DNA of 64,000 bases from Pseudomonadota bacterium. Its GTDB lineage: Bacteria; Pseudomonadota; Alphaproteobacteria; Rhodospirillales; Magnetospirillaceae. The stretch is from NCBI GenBank assembly GCA_021847015.1, contig JAJZVW010000016.1, forward strand, positions 19,854 to 83,853, written 5' to 3'. The notes beneath the pieces are model-generated. The model ran no database searches, had not been told where the DNA came from, and saw nothing but the letters and a program-made list of their open reading frames with translations. The translations under genes were made by a program, and so were the position numbers. Positions 22,811-31,729 of the stretch are shown here, one piece after another; within the stretch, counting starts at the first letter, position 1, and every line of letters begins with the position of its first letter.

Positions 22811-22827
22811 CCGGAACATAGTTCCGG
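22811..22827. repeat. Hairpin in the rpoN-ptsN gap
   Basis: CCGGAAC-ATA-GTTCCGG is a perfect 7-bp inverted repeat in the 227-nt gap where hpf is normally found. It could act as a terminator, processing site or operator ahead of ptsN. No T-run follows on the minus strand, so a simple terminator is not well supported. Confidence 0.3.
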
Positions 22828-22884
22828 TTCGGAACCAAGTCAAGCACGCCCATGGCCCGGCGCCCAGGACACGGCCCCGGCATG

Positions 22885-24381
22885 TCACAGGCCGAGCGAT
22901 CGTTCGCGGCGGCGCTGAACCGAGGAGGGTATGTTCATCCCCTCCCGGTACTTTGCCACCGTTCGTCGGGCGATGTCGATCCCTTCCGCTTTCAAGATAT
23001 CGACCAGCCGGTCGTCGGAAAGCACATCGCGCCCCTCCGCCTCGATCAGGGCCTTGATGCGGTGGCGCACCGCTTCGGCGGAATGGGCGTCGCCGCCTCC
23101 GGCCGAGCCGATCGCCTGGGTGAAGAAATATTTCAGCTCGTAGATGCCCCTCGGCGTGGCGATGTATTTGTTCGAGGTGACCCGGCTGACCGTGCTTTCG
23201 TGCATGCCGATGGCCGAGGCGATGTCGCGCAAGACCAGCGGCTTCAATTGCCGGATGCCGTGGCGGAAGAAGGCGTCCTGCTGACGCACCAGTTCGGTCG
23301 CCACCTTCAGGATGGTGGTGGCCCGCTGGTGAAGGGATTTGACCAGCCAGTTGGCGGATTGAAGGCGGTCGGAAATGTAGGTCTTGTCCTCGCGGGTTTT
23401 CGCGACGCCGGCGATCTTGGCGTAATAGCGGGTATCGATCAGCACCCTTGGCAGGGTCTCGGAATTGAGCTCCACCAGCCAGCCGCCGTCCTGCCCACGG
23501 CGCATCAGCACGTCCGGCACGACGGTCTGGGCGACCACCGACTCGAACCGCAGCGCCGGCTTGGGGTCGAGAGCCTTGATCTCCCCGATCATGTCGCCGA
23601 GATCCTCGGCATCCACGCCGCACACCCGCATGAGGCCGGCAAGGTCCCGCCGCGCCAGCATCGGCAGGTTGTCCAGAAGCGCCTGCATGGCGGGATCGAG
23701 GCGGTTGCGCTCGGCGAGCTGCAAGGCCAGGCACTCTTTCAGCGACCGGGCGAAAATGCCCACGGGGTCGAAGCGCTGCATGCGGCGCAGCACCGTTTCC
23801 ACCCTGTCGGGGGAACAGCCCAGCGTCGCCGCCACGTCGGCCGGATCGCCGGCCAGATAACCCGACTCGTCCAGCAAGGCCATCAGGTGCAGGCCGATCA
23901 GGCGGTCCGCGGGATCGGCGATGTCCATGTTGAGCTGGGCCAAAAGGTGTTCCCGCAGGTTCACGACCTCGGCCAGCGTTTGCTCCAGATTGGATTCGCC
24001 GTCGTCGAAATCGTGGCTGCCGCCGGCGGACCGGTTCCACTGGCCCGCGGCATCGCCCTCCGCCGAATCGGAAGGGCCGTCGCCGTCGTAGACATCGCCG
24101 TAATCGGCATCCAATGCCTCGGCGGCGTCGCCGTTGCCCATGCCGTCGAGCACCGTCCCCTCGGCCTCGGCGGCCGGCGCGGCGGCCGGCGCTTCCCCTT
24201 CGGGAGCATCGAACCGGTAGGAATCCTCGCGTTCGAGAAGGGGATTGCGTTCAAGCTCCTGGTCGATGAATACCGCCAGTTCCAGATTGGACAATTGCAG
24301 CAGCTTGATCGCCTGCTGCAATTGCGGCGTCATCACCAAAGACTGTGTCTGCCGAAGATCCAACCGGGGTGCGAGCGCCAT
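22885..24381 (-). CDS. rpoN: RNA polymerase sigma-54 factor
   Basis: Sigma-54, which directs RNA polymerase to -24/-12 promoters. It has 498 residues. Region I opens with LRQTQSLVMTPQLQQAIKLLQ; an acidic region II follows (about residues 45-120). The core-binding and DNA-binding regions end in the RpoN box RRTVAKYREGMNIPSS near the C-terminus. It begins 20 nt after the lptB stop, the usual alphaproteobacterial arrangement. Confidence 0.97.
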   Translation of the reverse strand: MALAPRLDLRQTQSLVMTPQLQQAIKLLQLSNLELAVFIDQELERNPLLEREDSYRFDAPEGEAPAAAPAAEAEGTVLDGMGNGDAAEALDADYGDVYDGDGPSDSAEGDAAGQWNRSAGGSHDFDDGESNLEQTLAEVVNLREHLLAQLNMDIADPADRLIGLHLMALLDESGYLAGDPADVAATLGCSPDRVETVLRRMQRFDPVGIFARSLKECLALQLAERNRLDPAMQALLDNLPMLARRDLAGLMRVCGVDAEDLGDMIGEIKALDPKPALRFESVVAQTVVPDVLMRRGQDGGWLVELNSETLPRVLIDTRYYAKIAGVAKTREDKTYISDRLQSANWLVKSLHQRATTILKVATELVRQQDAFFRHGIRQLKPLVLRDIASAIGMHESTVSRVTSNKYIATPRGIYELKYFFTQAIGSAGGGDAHSAEAVRHRIKALIEAEGRDVLSDDRLVDILKAEGIDIARRTVAKYREGMNIPSSVQRRRERSLGL

Positions 24382-24401
24382 TGTCGGAACCCCAGCCGCC
24401 G

Positions 24402-25202
24402 CTACAGACTGAAGCGCTCGCCCAAATAGACCCGCCGCACGCCTTCGTGGGCGACGATCTCTTCGGGATTGCCCTCCATCAGGACCTTGCCGTCATGCAG
24501 GATGTAGGCGCGGTCGATGATCTCGAGGGTTTCACGCACGTTGTGGTCGGTGATCAGCACACCGATGTCGCGATGCTTCAGATGGGCGACCAGATCGCGG
24601 ATGTCGGCCACCGCGATGGGATCGATGCCCGCCAGCGGTTCGTCGAGCAGGACGAAGTGCGGCCGGCTGGCAAGGGCGCGGGCGATCTCGCAACGCCGAC
24701 GCTCCCCGCCCGACAGCGCCATCGCCGGAGCGCGCCGCAGATGGGTGATGGAGAACTCGGCGAGGAGGCTTTCCAGCGTGTGTTCCCGCTTATCGGGATC
24801 GGTCTCGACGACCTCCAACACGGCCATGATGTTGCCTTCGACCGTCAGCCCCCGGAAGATCGAGGCCTCCTGCGGCAGATAGCCGATGCCCATGCGGGCG
24901 CGTCGGTACATGGGCAGGCCGGTGATGTCGTGGCCGTCCAGGGTGATGGTGCCGAAATCGGGGTCGATCAGGCCGGTGATGCAGTAGAAGCAGGTGGTCT
25001 TGCCCGCCCCGTTCGGCCCCAAAAGCCCCACCGCCTCGCCCCGCTGCACCGAAATGGACACATCGCGCAGAACCGTGCGGCGCTTGAACCGCTTGCCGAT
25101 TCCGTGCGCCGCCAACCCGGCCGCCGGACCCGGCAGGGGCGTCGCGCGCAGAGGATCGTCGCCGGCCGCGACCGCGCTGTAGGCCATCGGCTTCATGCTC
25201 AT
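24402..25202 (-). CDS. lptB: LPS export ABC transporter ATPase
   Basis: Cytoplasmic ATPase that powers LPS extraction by LptFG. It has 266 residues with Walker A GPNGAGKTTCFY, Q-loop GIGYLPQEASIFRGL, signature ALSGGERRRCEIARAL, Walker B HFVLLDEPLAGIDP and switch histidine VLITDHNVRE. About 30 N-terminal residues precede the core, a little more than in E. coli. Its ATG overlaps the lptA stop (ATGA). Confidence 0.97.
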   Translation of the reverse strand: MSMKPMAYSAVAAGDDPLRATPLPGPAAGLAAHGIGKRFKRRTVLRDVSISVQRGEAVGLLGPNGAGKTTCFYCITGLIDPDFGTITLDGHDITGLPMYRRARMGIGYLPQEASIFRGLTVEGNIMAVLEVVETDPDKREHTLESLLAEFSITHLRRAPAMALSGGERRRCEIARALASRPHFVLLDEPLAGIDPIAVADIRDLVAHLKHRDIGVLITDHNVRETLEIIDRAYILHDGKVLMEGNPEEIVAHEGVRRVYLGERFSL

Positions 25203-26197
25203 TTCGCGCCCTCGCCGGCATCGGACGCGGAGTCCGGATGCGTCGGCGCGGTACCCCGGAAGACGGCTCGCTGCTGGTCCATGTCCTTCTTCTGGGGCAC
25301 GAAGGTGCCGGTGACCCTGCGGCTGTCGGGAACGTCGCCGGGCGGATTTCCGAAAAGGGTGCTGATGCCGGTGTTGAGGTTCACGTGCGCGTAGCCGCCG
25401 TTGAGTTCATTCCCCTGTCTGACGATCTTAACCGCACCCGAGATCGTGGCGATACCGGTATCGACATCGTAATGGCCCCGGTCGCCCGTGACGACCTCCG
25501 TTTCCGTGGTCAGGATGACGTGACCGTAGGCGTCGGTGTATTGCAGGTCGAGGTTGCCCTGGTCGCCGCTGGCGGGAGCGGCGGTCTTTTTCGCCGGGGC
25601 CTCTTTGGCTCCCGCTTTGGCCCCGGAGGCCCCCTTGCCTCCACCATTGGTCCCGGTGGAATCGTCCCTTTCCTTGAAATGGGCGGTCAAGACATCGCCT
25701 TGCAGCTTCTTCTCCTTCTGGATCGCCACGGCGTTGCCGCGCAGCACCGCCATGTGCTGGAGTTCCCAGTATTCGAGGGTGTCGTCGGCGGTGAACGTCT
25801 CGGTGGGCGTCACCAGGCGCGCAGGCGTCCCGTGAAGGATGAAGATCGCTTTGTCGAGGTCGTAGATGCCCTTGTATCCGGTCGCCGTGTCGGTCGGATT
25901 GGAGATGGTGACGTTTCCGTCGGCGTCGATCCTCCAAATCTCGTTAGAACCGCCTGGACCTTGGCGATAATAGGCGGTCAGAGTGTCGGCCGTCACCGTC
26001 ATGTCCCCGCGCACGGCCTTGGCGTTGCCCCGGGCGATCACCCGGCTGGATTGCGATGCCCACTCGATGCCGTTGTCGGCGTATATCTGGATGGGCGTGT
26101 CGCCCCCGCCGGCCATATTGAAGCCCTGGGCGGCGGCCGGCCGCATCGCCGTCAGCAAGACCAGCGCACACACGAGCGCGACCAGGACCGCACGCAT
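25199..26197 (-). CDS. lptA: LPS transport periplasmic protein LptA, with insert
   Basis: Periplasmic bridge protein that carries LPS from LptC to LptD. A signal peptide (MRAVLVALVCALVLLTA...AAA) leads into OstA-type beta-jellyroll repeats (VIARGNAKAVRGDMTVTADT; MAVLRGNAVAIQKEKKLQGD; GHYDVDTGIATISGAVKI). At 332 residues it is far longer than the usual 180-200. The extra length includes a Gly/Ala/Lys-rich low-complexity stretch at about residues 183-214, which splits the jellyroll. Position between lptC and lptB is decisive. Confidence 0.9.
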   Translation of the reverse strand: MRAVLVALVCALVLLTAMRPAAAQGFNMAGGGDTPIQIYADNGIEWASQSSRVIARGNAKAVRGDMTVTADTLTAYYRQGPGGSNEIWRIDADGNVTISNPTDTATGYKGIYDLDKAIFILHGTPARLVTPTETFTADDTLEYWELQHMAVLRGNAVAIQKEKKLQGDVLTAHFKERDDSTGTNGGGKGASGAKAGAKEAPAKKTAAPASGDQGNLDLQYTDAYGHVILTTETEVVTGDRGHYDVDTGIATISGAVKIVRQGNELNGGYAHVNLNTGISTLFGNPPGDVPDSRRVTGTFVPQKKDMDQQRAVFRGTAPTHPDSASDAGEGAK

Positions 26198-26947
26198 CTA
26201 GGGACCCGCCTTTTTCCGATCGGCGCCCCCACTTCCCTGGGCCGCCGAGGCACCCCGCAGCACCAGAGTCGACTTCCCGGTGACCGTTATGTCGCCGCCC
26301 TTGTCGGTGAGCACGAAACCGGCCCCCTCCAGATGGCCCTGGGGCCCCTGGCCCTGAACCGGCCGCTCGCCGTGGGCGCTGTCGGTCTTCAGATCCACAT
26401 GGGCCTCGTCGGTGTGCATCTCGTAGCCGTTCTCGTGGTACAGGTCCACGTGTCCATACAGGTCCAGGAACTGTTCCTTCTGGTGGAAATAGCCAAGATC
26501 GGCATCGACCATCACGGTCGCGCCGTCCTTGCTGGTGAAGTCCGCCTTGGGGGCCTGCAAATCGATTATCCCCGTTTGGGAATCCTCCTGGGTGGCGACA
26601 TCGGCGGTCACCGTGTAGGGATGGTTGTTCTGGTCCACCCCGAAGTAGCGGGCATTGATCATCGACAGGGTCTGCACGGCTTCGGGCGAGAGTTTGGCGA
26701 AGCCTATGGAGAAACGGTCGTCGTGCATCGCCAGCCGGGGCCAGATCACCACCAGCACAAGCAGGACCGCCGCGAGCGACGGCAACAGCACCTTCATCAG
26801 CCGGACGAATCGCGAATAACGCCGGTAGGCGGGCAACGCCAGATGCTGATGCCAAAGGCTGCGCAGGAGCTTCACTTGGCCCACCGCGAATTCCATCGGG
26901 TCGACGAACTCCTCAAGCCACCCCGGCGCGCAGGCAGTCGTGGACAT
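26198..26947 (-). CDS. lptC: LPS export protein LptC
   Basis: Bitopic inner-membrane protein that receives LPS from LptBFG and passes it to LptA. One transmembrane helix (VLLPSLAAVLLVLVVIWPRL, near residue 53) is followed by a periplasmic jellyroll (NNHPYTVTADVATQ, FLDLYGHVDLYHENGYEMHTDEAHVDL). The annotated ATG overlaps kdsD by 35 nt; an alternative ATG at 26896 would avoid that overlap and shorten the cytoplasmic tail. At up to 249 residues it is longer than E. coli LptC. Confidence 0.88.
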   Translation of the reverse strand: MSTTACAPGWLEEFVDPMEFAVGQVKLLRSLWHQHLALPAYRRYSRFVRLMKVLLPSLAAVLLVLVVIWPRLAMHDDRFSIGFAKLSPEAVQTLSMINARYFGVDQNNHPYTVTADVATQEDSQTGIIDLQAPKADFTSKDGATVMVDADLGYFHQKEQFLDLYGHVDLYHENGYEMHTDEAHVDLKTDSAHGERPVQGQGPQGHLEGAGFVLTDKGGDITVTGKSTLVLRGASAAQGSGGADRKKAGP

Positions 26948-27896
26948 GCACCACCCCCACCGGAACCCGGTCCTCGACCACGAACACGCTGGTGATGCTC
27001 TTGGCGTTCATGATCCGCACCGCCTCGGCGGCCAGCATGTTGGGGGGCACGGTCTTGGGGTTTTTGGTCATCACGTCGCATGCGGCAAGGGCAAGCAGGT
27101 CCGCCCGCATGTGACGGCGCAAATCGCCGTCGGTGATGATGCCCGCGAGCGCTCCGTCCGTCCCCACCACGCCGGCACACCCCAGGCTCTTGGCGGTCAT
27201 CACCAGAATGACCTCGGCCATGGGGGCGCCACTCCCGACCAGCGGCAGGGAATCGCCGCCATGCATCAGGTCGCCGACCTTGAGGAGCTGCGTGCCGAGC
27301 TTGCCGCCGGGATGAAAGACCTTGAAGTCGGCCGCGGAAAAATTCTTGCGCTCGAGCAGCGCCACCGCCAGGGCGTCGCCCAAGGCCAGCATCATGGTGG
27401 TCGAGGTGGTGGGCGCCAGACCCATGGGGCAGGCTTCGGCGATGGGCGGCAGGATAAGCGCCACGTCGGCCGCCTGCGCCAACGCGCTTCCCGGCCGGGA
27501 GGTCATCGCCACCAGGGGGATGGCGAAGCGCCGGGTATAGGCGACGATGTCGCCGAGTTCCGACGTCTCCCCGGAATTGGACAGCGCGACCACGGCATCG
27601 TCGGCCGTGATCATGCCGAGGTCGCCATGGCTGGCCTCGCCGGGATGGACGAAAAAGGCGGGGCGTCCGGTGGACGCCAAGGTCGCGGCGATCTTGCGCG
27701 CCACATGCCCGCTCTTGCCCATGCCGGTGACGATGACGCGGCCGGGCGCCGAGGCAAGCCGTTCCACCGCCTGGCCGAAATCGTCGCCCAGCGACTGGGC
27801 CAGCGCCGTCAGCGCTTCGGCCTCGGTGGTCAAGACCCGGCGGGCGGAAGCGATGTCGGACGCGGCGGACCTGCCGGCGCGGACGTCGATGGTCAT
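26913..27896 (-). CDS. kdsD: Arabinose-5-phosphate isomerase
   Basis: Converts ribulose-5-phosphate to arabinose-5-phosphate, the precursor of KDO in LPS. From MTIDVRAGRSAASD the protein has 327 residues: a SIS domain with VTGMGKSGHVARKIAATL, VALSNSGETSELGDI and GLAPTTSTTMMLALGDALA, then a CBS pair (LMHGGDSLPLV and CDVMTKNPKTVPP). It starts the kdsD-lptC-lptA-lptB-rpoN unit, so KDO synthesis and LPS export are co-transcribed. Confidence 0.95.
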   Translation of the reverse strand: MTIDVRAGRSAASDIASARRVLTTEAEALTALAQSLGDDFGQAVERLASAPGRVIVTGMGKSGHVARKIAATLASTGRPAFFVHPGEASHGDLGMITADDAVVALSNSGETSELGDIVAYTRRFAIPLVAMTSRPGSALAQAADVALILPPIAEACPMGLAPTTSTTMMLALGDALAVALLERKNFSAADFKVFHPGGKLGTQLLKVGDLMHGGDSLPLVGSGAPMAEVILVMTAKSLGCAGVVGTDGALAGIITDGDLRRHMRADLLALAACDVMTKNPKTVPPNMLAAEAVRIMNAKSITSVFVVEDRVPVGVVHVHDCLRAGVA

Positions 27897-28016
27897 GGGT
27901 TCGTCCTGCTGCACTTTTGCAAATTCCGCTCCACCCGGCGCGGAAGCATTACTATACGAAACAGTGTGGTGATCGGAAGGCAAAATGCGCAGGGCCGCGC
28001 CCTGGGGGCACCGCGA

Positions 28017-28628
28017 TCAGTGCGCGAAGACGTCCTCGTTTTCCCAGCCCGCGAGGTCGAGCGCGGCGCGGACGGGAAGGAACCGGAAGCACGCCTCGGC
28101 CAGATCGCGGCGGCCTTCCCGGTCCAGAAGCCCCTCCAGCCTGGCCTTGAGCTGATGGAGGTGGAGAACGTCGGAGGCGGCGTAGGCCTGCTGGTCGGCG
28201 CTGAGATCCGCCGCGCCCCAATCCGACGTCTGCTGCTGCTTGGAAATTTCCACGCCGATCAGATCGCGGCAAAGATCCTTGAGGCCGTGCCGGTCCGTGT
28301 TGGTCCGCGTCAGTTTCGAGGCGATCTTGGTGCACCACACCGGCGCGCAGCGGACACCGAGGTGCCGTTGGACCATGGCGACGTCGAAACGGGCGAAATG
28401 GAACAGCTTGACCACGCCCGGATCGGCGAAGAGCCGCTTCAGGTTCGGCGCGTCGTAACGGGGTTCGGGGAAATGGACGAGATGGGCGTCGCCGTCGCCG
28501 GCCGACAATTGCACGACGCAAAGCCGGTCGCGCTGGAGGCTAAGCCCCATGGTCTCGGTATCGACCGCTACGACTTGGCCGAACGCGACACCGTCGGGAA
28601 GATCGTAGCGATGATAGAAAACCGACAA
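28017..28628 (-). CDS. RNase D-like 3'-5' exonuclease
   Basis: A compact DEDD-family exonuclease of about 203 residues, lacking the C-terminal HRDC domains of E. coli RNase D (375 residues). Acidic residues are in VVAVDTETMGLSL, LFHFARFDVAMVQRHL and YAASDVLHLHQLKARL (a DEDDy-type end). A TTG start at 28626-28628, preceded by GGGGAGGG, is preferred. The longer frame up to 28724 would run into tRNA-Leu and has no similarity there. Short RNase D proteins of this kind are common in alphaproteobacteria. Confidence 0.85.
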   Translation of the reverse strand: MSVFYHRYDLPDGVAFGQVVAVDTETMGLSLQRDRLCVVQLSAGDGDAHLVHFPEPRYDAPNLKRLFADPGVVKLFHFARFDVAMVQRHLGVRCAPVWCTKIASKLTRTNTDRHGLKDLCRDLIGVEISKQQQTSDWGAADLSADQQAYAASDVLHLHQLKARLEGLLDREGRRDLAEACFRFLPVRAALDLAGWENEDVFAH

Positions 28629-28680
28629 ACCGTCCCTCCCCGCAATTCCCCGCGCGTCAGGTCCACGCGGGAAGGGAAGA

Positions 28681-28767
28681 TGGTGCCCAGGAGAAGACTC
28701 GAACTTCCACGGCCTTGCGGCCACTAGAACCTGAATCTAGCGCGTCTACCAATTCCGCCACCTGGGC
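28681..28767 (-). tRNA. tRNA-Leu(CAG)
   Basis: An 87-nt class II tRNA on the minus strand. Acceptor arms GCCCAGG and CCTGGGC pair perfectly, followed by discriminator A and an encoded CCA. The D-loop contains GGTAGACGC, the anticodon loop reads TTCAGGT (anticodon CAG), a long variable arm follows, and the T-loop has GTTCGAGTC. It ends about 50 nt upstream of the RNase D-like gene. Confidence 0.96.
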
Positions 28768-28858
28768 AGGTGACCGGACGGGGTTCCGTCCGAGGCGGTG
28801 AGGGATATACGAGGCCGGGCGCGCTGTCAACGGGTCGCCCGCGTTTTTTTTCGGCCGT

Positions 28859-28990
28859 TCAAGGCGGCCCGGTTTCGCCGGACCGGCGTCCCTGCGCCTC
28901 GTCGTCCATGTGCATCTCCAGCCACATGCCGTTGAGGATTCCGGCGGTGCAGGCCAAGCTGACTCCCAGCGCCCAGGCGAAATACCACAT
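28859..28990 (-). CDS. cydX: Cytochrome bd oxidase small subunit CydX
   Basis: A 43-residue membrane peptide starting MWYFAWALGVSLACTAGILN and continuing GMWLEMHMDDE. This is the CydX/CbdX pattern: one N-terminal transmembrane helix, an aromatic MWYFAW start and a conserved WLE. CydX stabilises the heme centres of cytochrome bd. It sits 10 nt downstream of cydB, giving cydA-cydB-cydX. It is too short for automatic gene calling. Confidence 0.9.
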   Translation of the reverse strand: MWYFAWALGVSLACTAGILNGMWLEMHMDDEAQGRRSGETGPP

Positions 28991-29000
28991 GGTGCGTCCC

Positions 29001-30152
29001 TCAGTACATGCTCTGCCCGTGCCGCTCGATGTGCCCCGCCGTCACCTTGCCCCGCAGCGTGCGGTAGACGAAGACCGTGTAGCTGGCGACGATGGGCAGC
29101 ACCACCACCGTCGCCACCAGCATGATGAACAGAGTCAACTGGCTCGACGACGCATCCCAAAGCGTCAGGCTGTCGGAGGGCACGTCCCGCGACGGCAGGA
29201 GGAACGGGAACAGCGACAATCCCGCGGTGGACACGATCCCGAACACGGCCGCCGCGCTGCCCAGGAACGCCAGCCCTCGCCGGCCGAGGACGGTGAAGCC
29301 GGCCGCGGCCAGGGACCCGGCGTAGCCGAGCGCGGGGCCGGCGATCATCCAGGGGTGGATGCGGTAATTCTCCAGCCAGGCGCCCGCCCGCAGGACGACC
29401 TCCTTGGTCAAAGGGTTGGACGGGGCGTCGTGGGGCGGCGCCGCGACCACGGCGTAGCCGTCGATGGCGGTCGCCACCAGCCAGCCGGCCAACGAGAACA
29501 GCACGATCACCGCCGCCGCCCCGCCATACACGGCCAGCCGGGACCGGCGCTCGACGGCCCCCTCGGTCTTCAGTCCCAGATAGGCGGCGCCATGCATGAC
29601 CAGCATCGCCAGGCTGACCAGCCCGACCAGAAGCGGGAACGGCGTCAGCAGGTCGAACAGGGCGCCGCCCGTGTAGATGGGGCGCAATTCCTCACTCAGG
29701 CGGAACGGCACGCCCAGGAGAAGGTTGCCGATGGCCACCCCGAACACCAGCGTGGGAACCAGCCCGCCGAGGAACAGCGCCACGTCCCAGCCCAGGCGCC
29801 AGACCGGACTGGCGACCTTGTTGCGGAAGTCGAAGCCCACCGGCCGCAGGATCAATGCCGCCAGCACCAGCAGAAGCGGGATGTAGAAGCCGGAAAAGGC
29901 GGCGGCGTAGAGCGGCGGAAAGGCGGCGAAGGCGGCGCCGCCGCCCAGGATGAGCCACACTTGGTTGCCGTCCCAGACCGGCCCGATGCTGTTGATCACG
30001 ACCCGCCTCTCCACGTCCCCGCGCGCGACGAACGGCAGCAGGATGGCCACGCCCAGATCGAACCCGTCCATCACCGCGAACCCGATCAGCACCAGCCCCA
30101 GCAGCAGCCACCAAGCCAGGCGCAGGATCTCGTAGGGGATGGGAACCGCCAT
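29001..30152 (-). CDS. cydB: Cytochrome bd ubiquinol oxidase subunit II
   Basis: Membrane subunit II of cytochrome bd, a high-affinity oxidase used at low oxygen. From MAVPIPYEILRLAWWLLLG the protein has 383 residues with about nine helices. Family motifs include GFAVMDGFDLGVAILLPF, GPVWDGNQVWLILGGGA and FPLLVGLVSLAMLVMHGAAY. Its ATG overlaps the last base of the cydA stop (TGATG). Confidence 0.96.
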   Translation of the reverse strand: MAVPIPYEILRLAWWLLLGLVLIGFAVMDGFDLGVAILLPFVARGDVERRVVINSIGPVWDGNQVWLILGGGAAFAAFPPLYAAAFSGFYIPLLLVLAALILRPVGFDFRNKVASPVWRLGWDVALFLGGLVPTLVFGVAIGNLLLGVPFRLSEELRPIYTGGALFDLLTPFPLLVGLVSLAMLVMHGAAYLGLKTEGAVERRSRLAVYGGAAAVIVLFSLAGWLVATAIDGYAVVAAPPHDAPSNPLTKEVVLRAGAWLENYRIHPWMIAGPALGYAGSLAAAGFTVLGRRGLAFLGSAAAVFGIVSTAGLSLFPFLLPSRDVPSDSLTLWDASSSQLTLFIMLVATVVVLPIVASYTVFVYRTLRGKVTAGHIERHGQSMY

Positions 30153-31729
30153 CACTCTTGCTCCGGCATCAGCGCGTCGGCGCCGGCGCGCCGGGCCCGG
30201 GCGGCGGGCGGTTCTCCGGTCGCGGACGGCCCCAGACGAGCGAATTTGACCATCAGGAAGAGCTCGATGACGAGCAGGGCGCTGTAGAAGGCGACGAAGA
30301 CGGCGAGGCTGGTCCACACCCGCGCCGGCCCCACGGTGGACCCGCCCAGGAAGGTCGGCATCACCCCTTCGATCACCCACGGCTGGCGGCCGTATTCGGC
30401 GACGAACCAGCCCAACTCGGACGCCAGCCACGGCAGCGGCAGGCTGAGCAGCGCCGCCCACAACAGCCAGCGCCGGTCGAACGCCCGCACGCTCGCCGCC
30501 CACACCGCCATGGCGAACAGGACGATGAACCACGCGCCGAACAGCACCATGACGCGGAAGGCGAAGAACAGCGGCAGCACGCCGGGAACGGTGGATTGGG
30601 CGGCCTTGTCGATCAGTTCCGGCGTGGCGGCGCGGGGATCGTCGATCCAGCGGCGCAGCAGGAAGCCGTAGCCCAGATCGTGGACGTGGCGGGCCAATTG
30701 TTCCCTTGCCTGCGGGTCCGCCGGATCATGACGCAGCCGGCGGACGGCGTCCCAGGCGATCAGCCCGCTGGCGACCCGCTCGCGGTCGTGGGCGACCAGT
30801 TCCCGAATCCCCGGCAATTGCTGATCGAGGGAGCGGGTGGCGATCAGCCCCAGCACCCAGGGGATCCTGACGGCGTAACGGGTGATCCGCGCCTCGGTAT
30901 CGGGAATGCCGAACAAAGTGAAGGCGGCGGGAGCCGATTCGGTGTCCCACATGGCCTCGATGCCGGCGATCTTCATTTTCTGATGTTCGGTGGCGACATA
31001 GCCGCTCTCGTCGCCCAGCACCACCACCGACAGGGCCGAAGCCAGGCCGAACGCGGCGGCAACGGCGAATGAACGCTTGGCGAAGGCCACGTCCCGTCCG
31101 CGCAAGAGATACCAGGCGCTGATGGCCAGCACGAATACCGAGCCGGTCACGTAGCCGGCGCTGGCGGTATGGACGAATTTGGCCTGCGCCACAGGATTGA
31201 AGATCACGTCCCACAGTGACGTCAGCTCCATCCGCACCGTGTCGGGATTGAACGCCGAGCCCACCGGGTTCTGCATCCAGCCGTTGGCGATCAGGATCCA
31301 CACCGCCGACAGGCTGGAGCCGAAGGCCACCAGCCACGTCACCGCCAGATGGGTCACCGGCCTGAGGCGGTCCCATCCGAAGAAGAACAGACCGACGAAC
31401 GTGGATTCGAGAAAGAAGGCGGTGAGCCCTTCGAGCGCCAGCGGCGCCCCGAAAATATCCCCGACGAAGTGGGAGTAATAGGCCCAGTTCGTGCCGAACT
31501 GGAATTCCATGGTGATGCCGGTGGCCACCCCCATGGCGAAATTGATGCCGAACAGCTTGCCCCAGAAGCGGGTCATGTCCCGCCATACGGTGCGGCCGGT
31601 CATCACCCATACGCTTTCCATGATCGCCAGCAGGAACGACAGCCCCAGCGTCAGCGGCACGAAAAGGAAATGGTACATCGCGGTCAGTGCGAATTGCAGC
31701 CGCGACAGTTCGATCACGTCCGCGTTCAC
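30152..31729 (-). CDS. cydA: Cytochrome bd ubiquinol oxidase subunit I
   Basis: Catalytic subunit with hemes b558, b595 and d. A GTG start at 31727-31729 preceded by GGGGAGGCAG gives 525 residues beginning VNADVIELSRLQFALTAMYHF; the histidine near residue 19 is a heme ligand. GWFVAEYGRQPWVIEG is the conserved quinol-oxidase signature. The length matches the E. coli-type enzyme with a long Q-loop. No cydDC assembly genes are nearby. The 179-nt upstream gap is the likely promoter region. Confidence 0.95.
   Translation of the reverse strand: MNADVIELSRLQFALTAMYHFLFVPLTLGLSFLLAIMESVWVMTGRTVWRDMTRFWGKLFGINFAMGVATGITMEFQFGTNWAYYSHFVGDIFGAPLALEGLTAFFLESTFVGLFFFGWDRLRPVTHLAVTWLVAFGSSLSAVWILIANGWMQNPVGSAFNPDTVRMELTSLWDVIFNPVAQAKFVHTASAGYVTGSVFVLAISAWYLLRGRDVAFAKRSFAVAAAFGLASALSVVVLGDESGYVATEHQKMKIAGIEAMWDTESAPAAFTLFGIPDTEARITRYAVRIPWVLGLIATRSLDQQLPGIRELVAHDRERVASGLIAWDAVRRLRHDPADPQAREQLARHVHDLGYGFLLRRWIDDPRAATPELIDKAAQSTVPGVLPLFFAFRVMVLFGAWFIVLFAMAVWAASVRAFDRRWLLWAALLSLPLPWLASELGWFVAEYGRQPWVIEGVMPTFLGGSTVGPARVWTSLAVFVAFYSALLVIELFLMVKFARLGPSATGEPPAARARRAGADALMPEQE

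Noticed and set aside
22557..22883. Possible hpf remnant between rpoN and ptsN
   Set aside because: All frames of the gap were read; none shows the hpf fold signature, and the 108-codon frame there is mostly an out-of-frame reading of ptsN.
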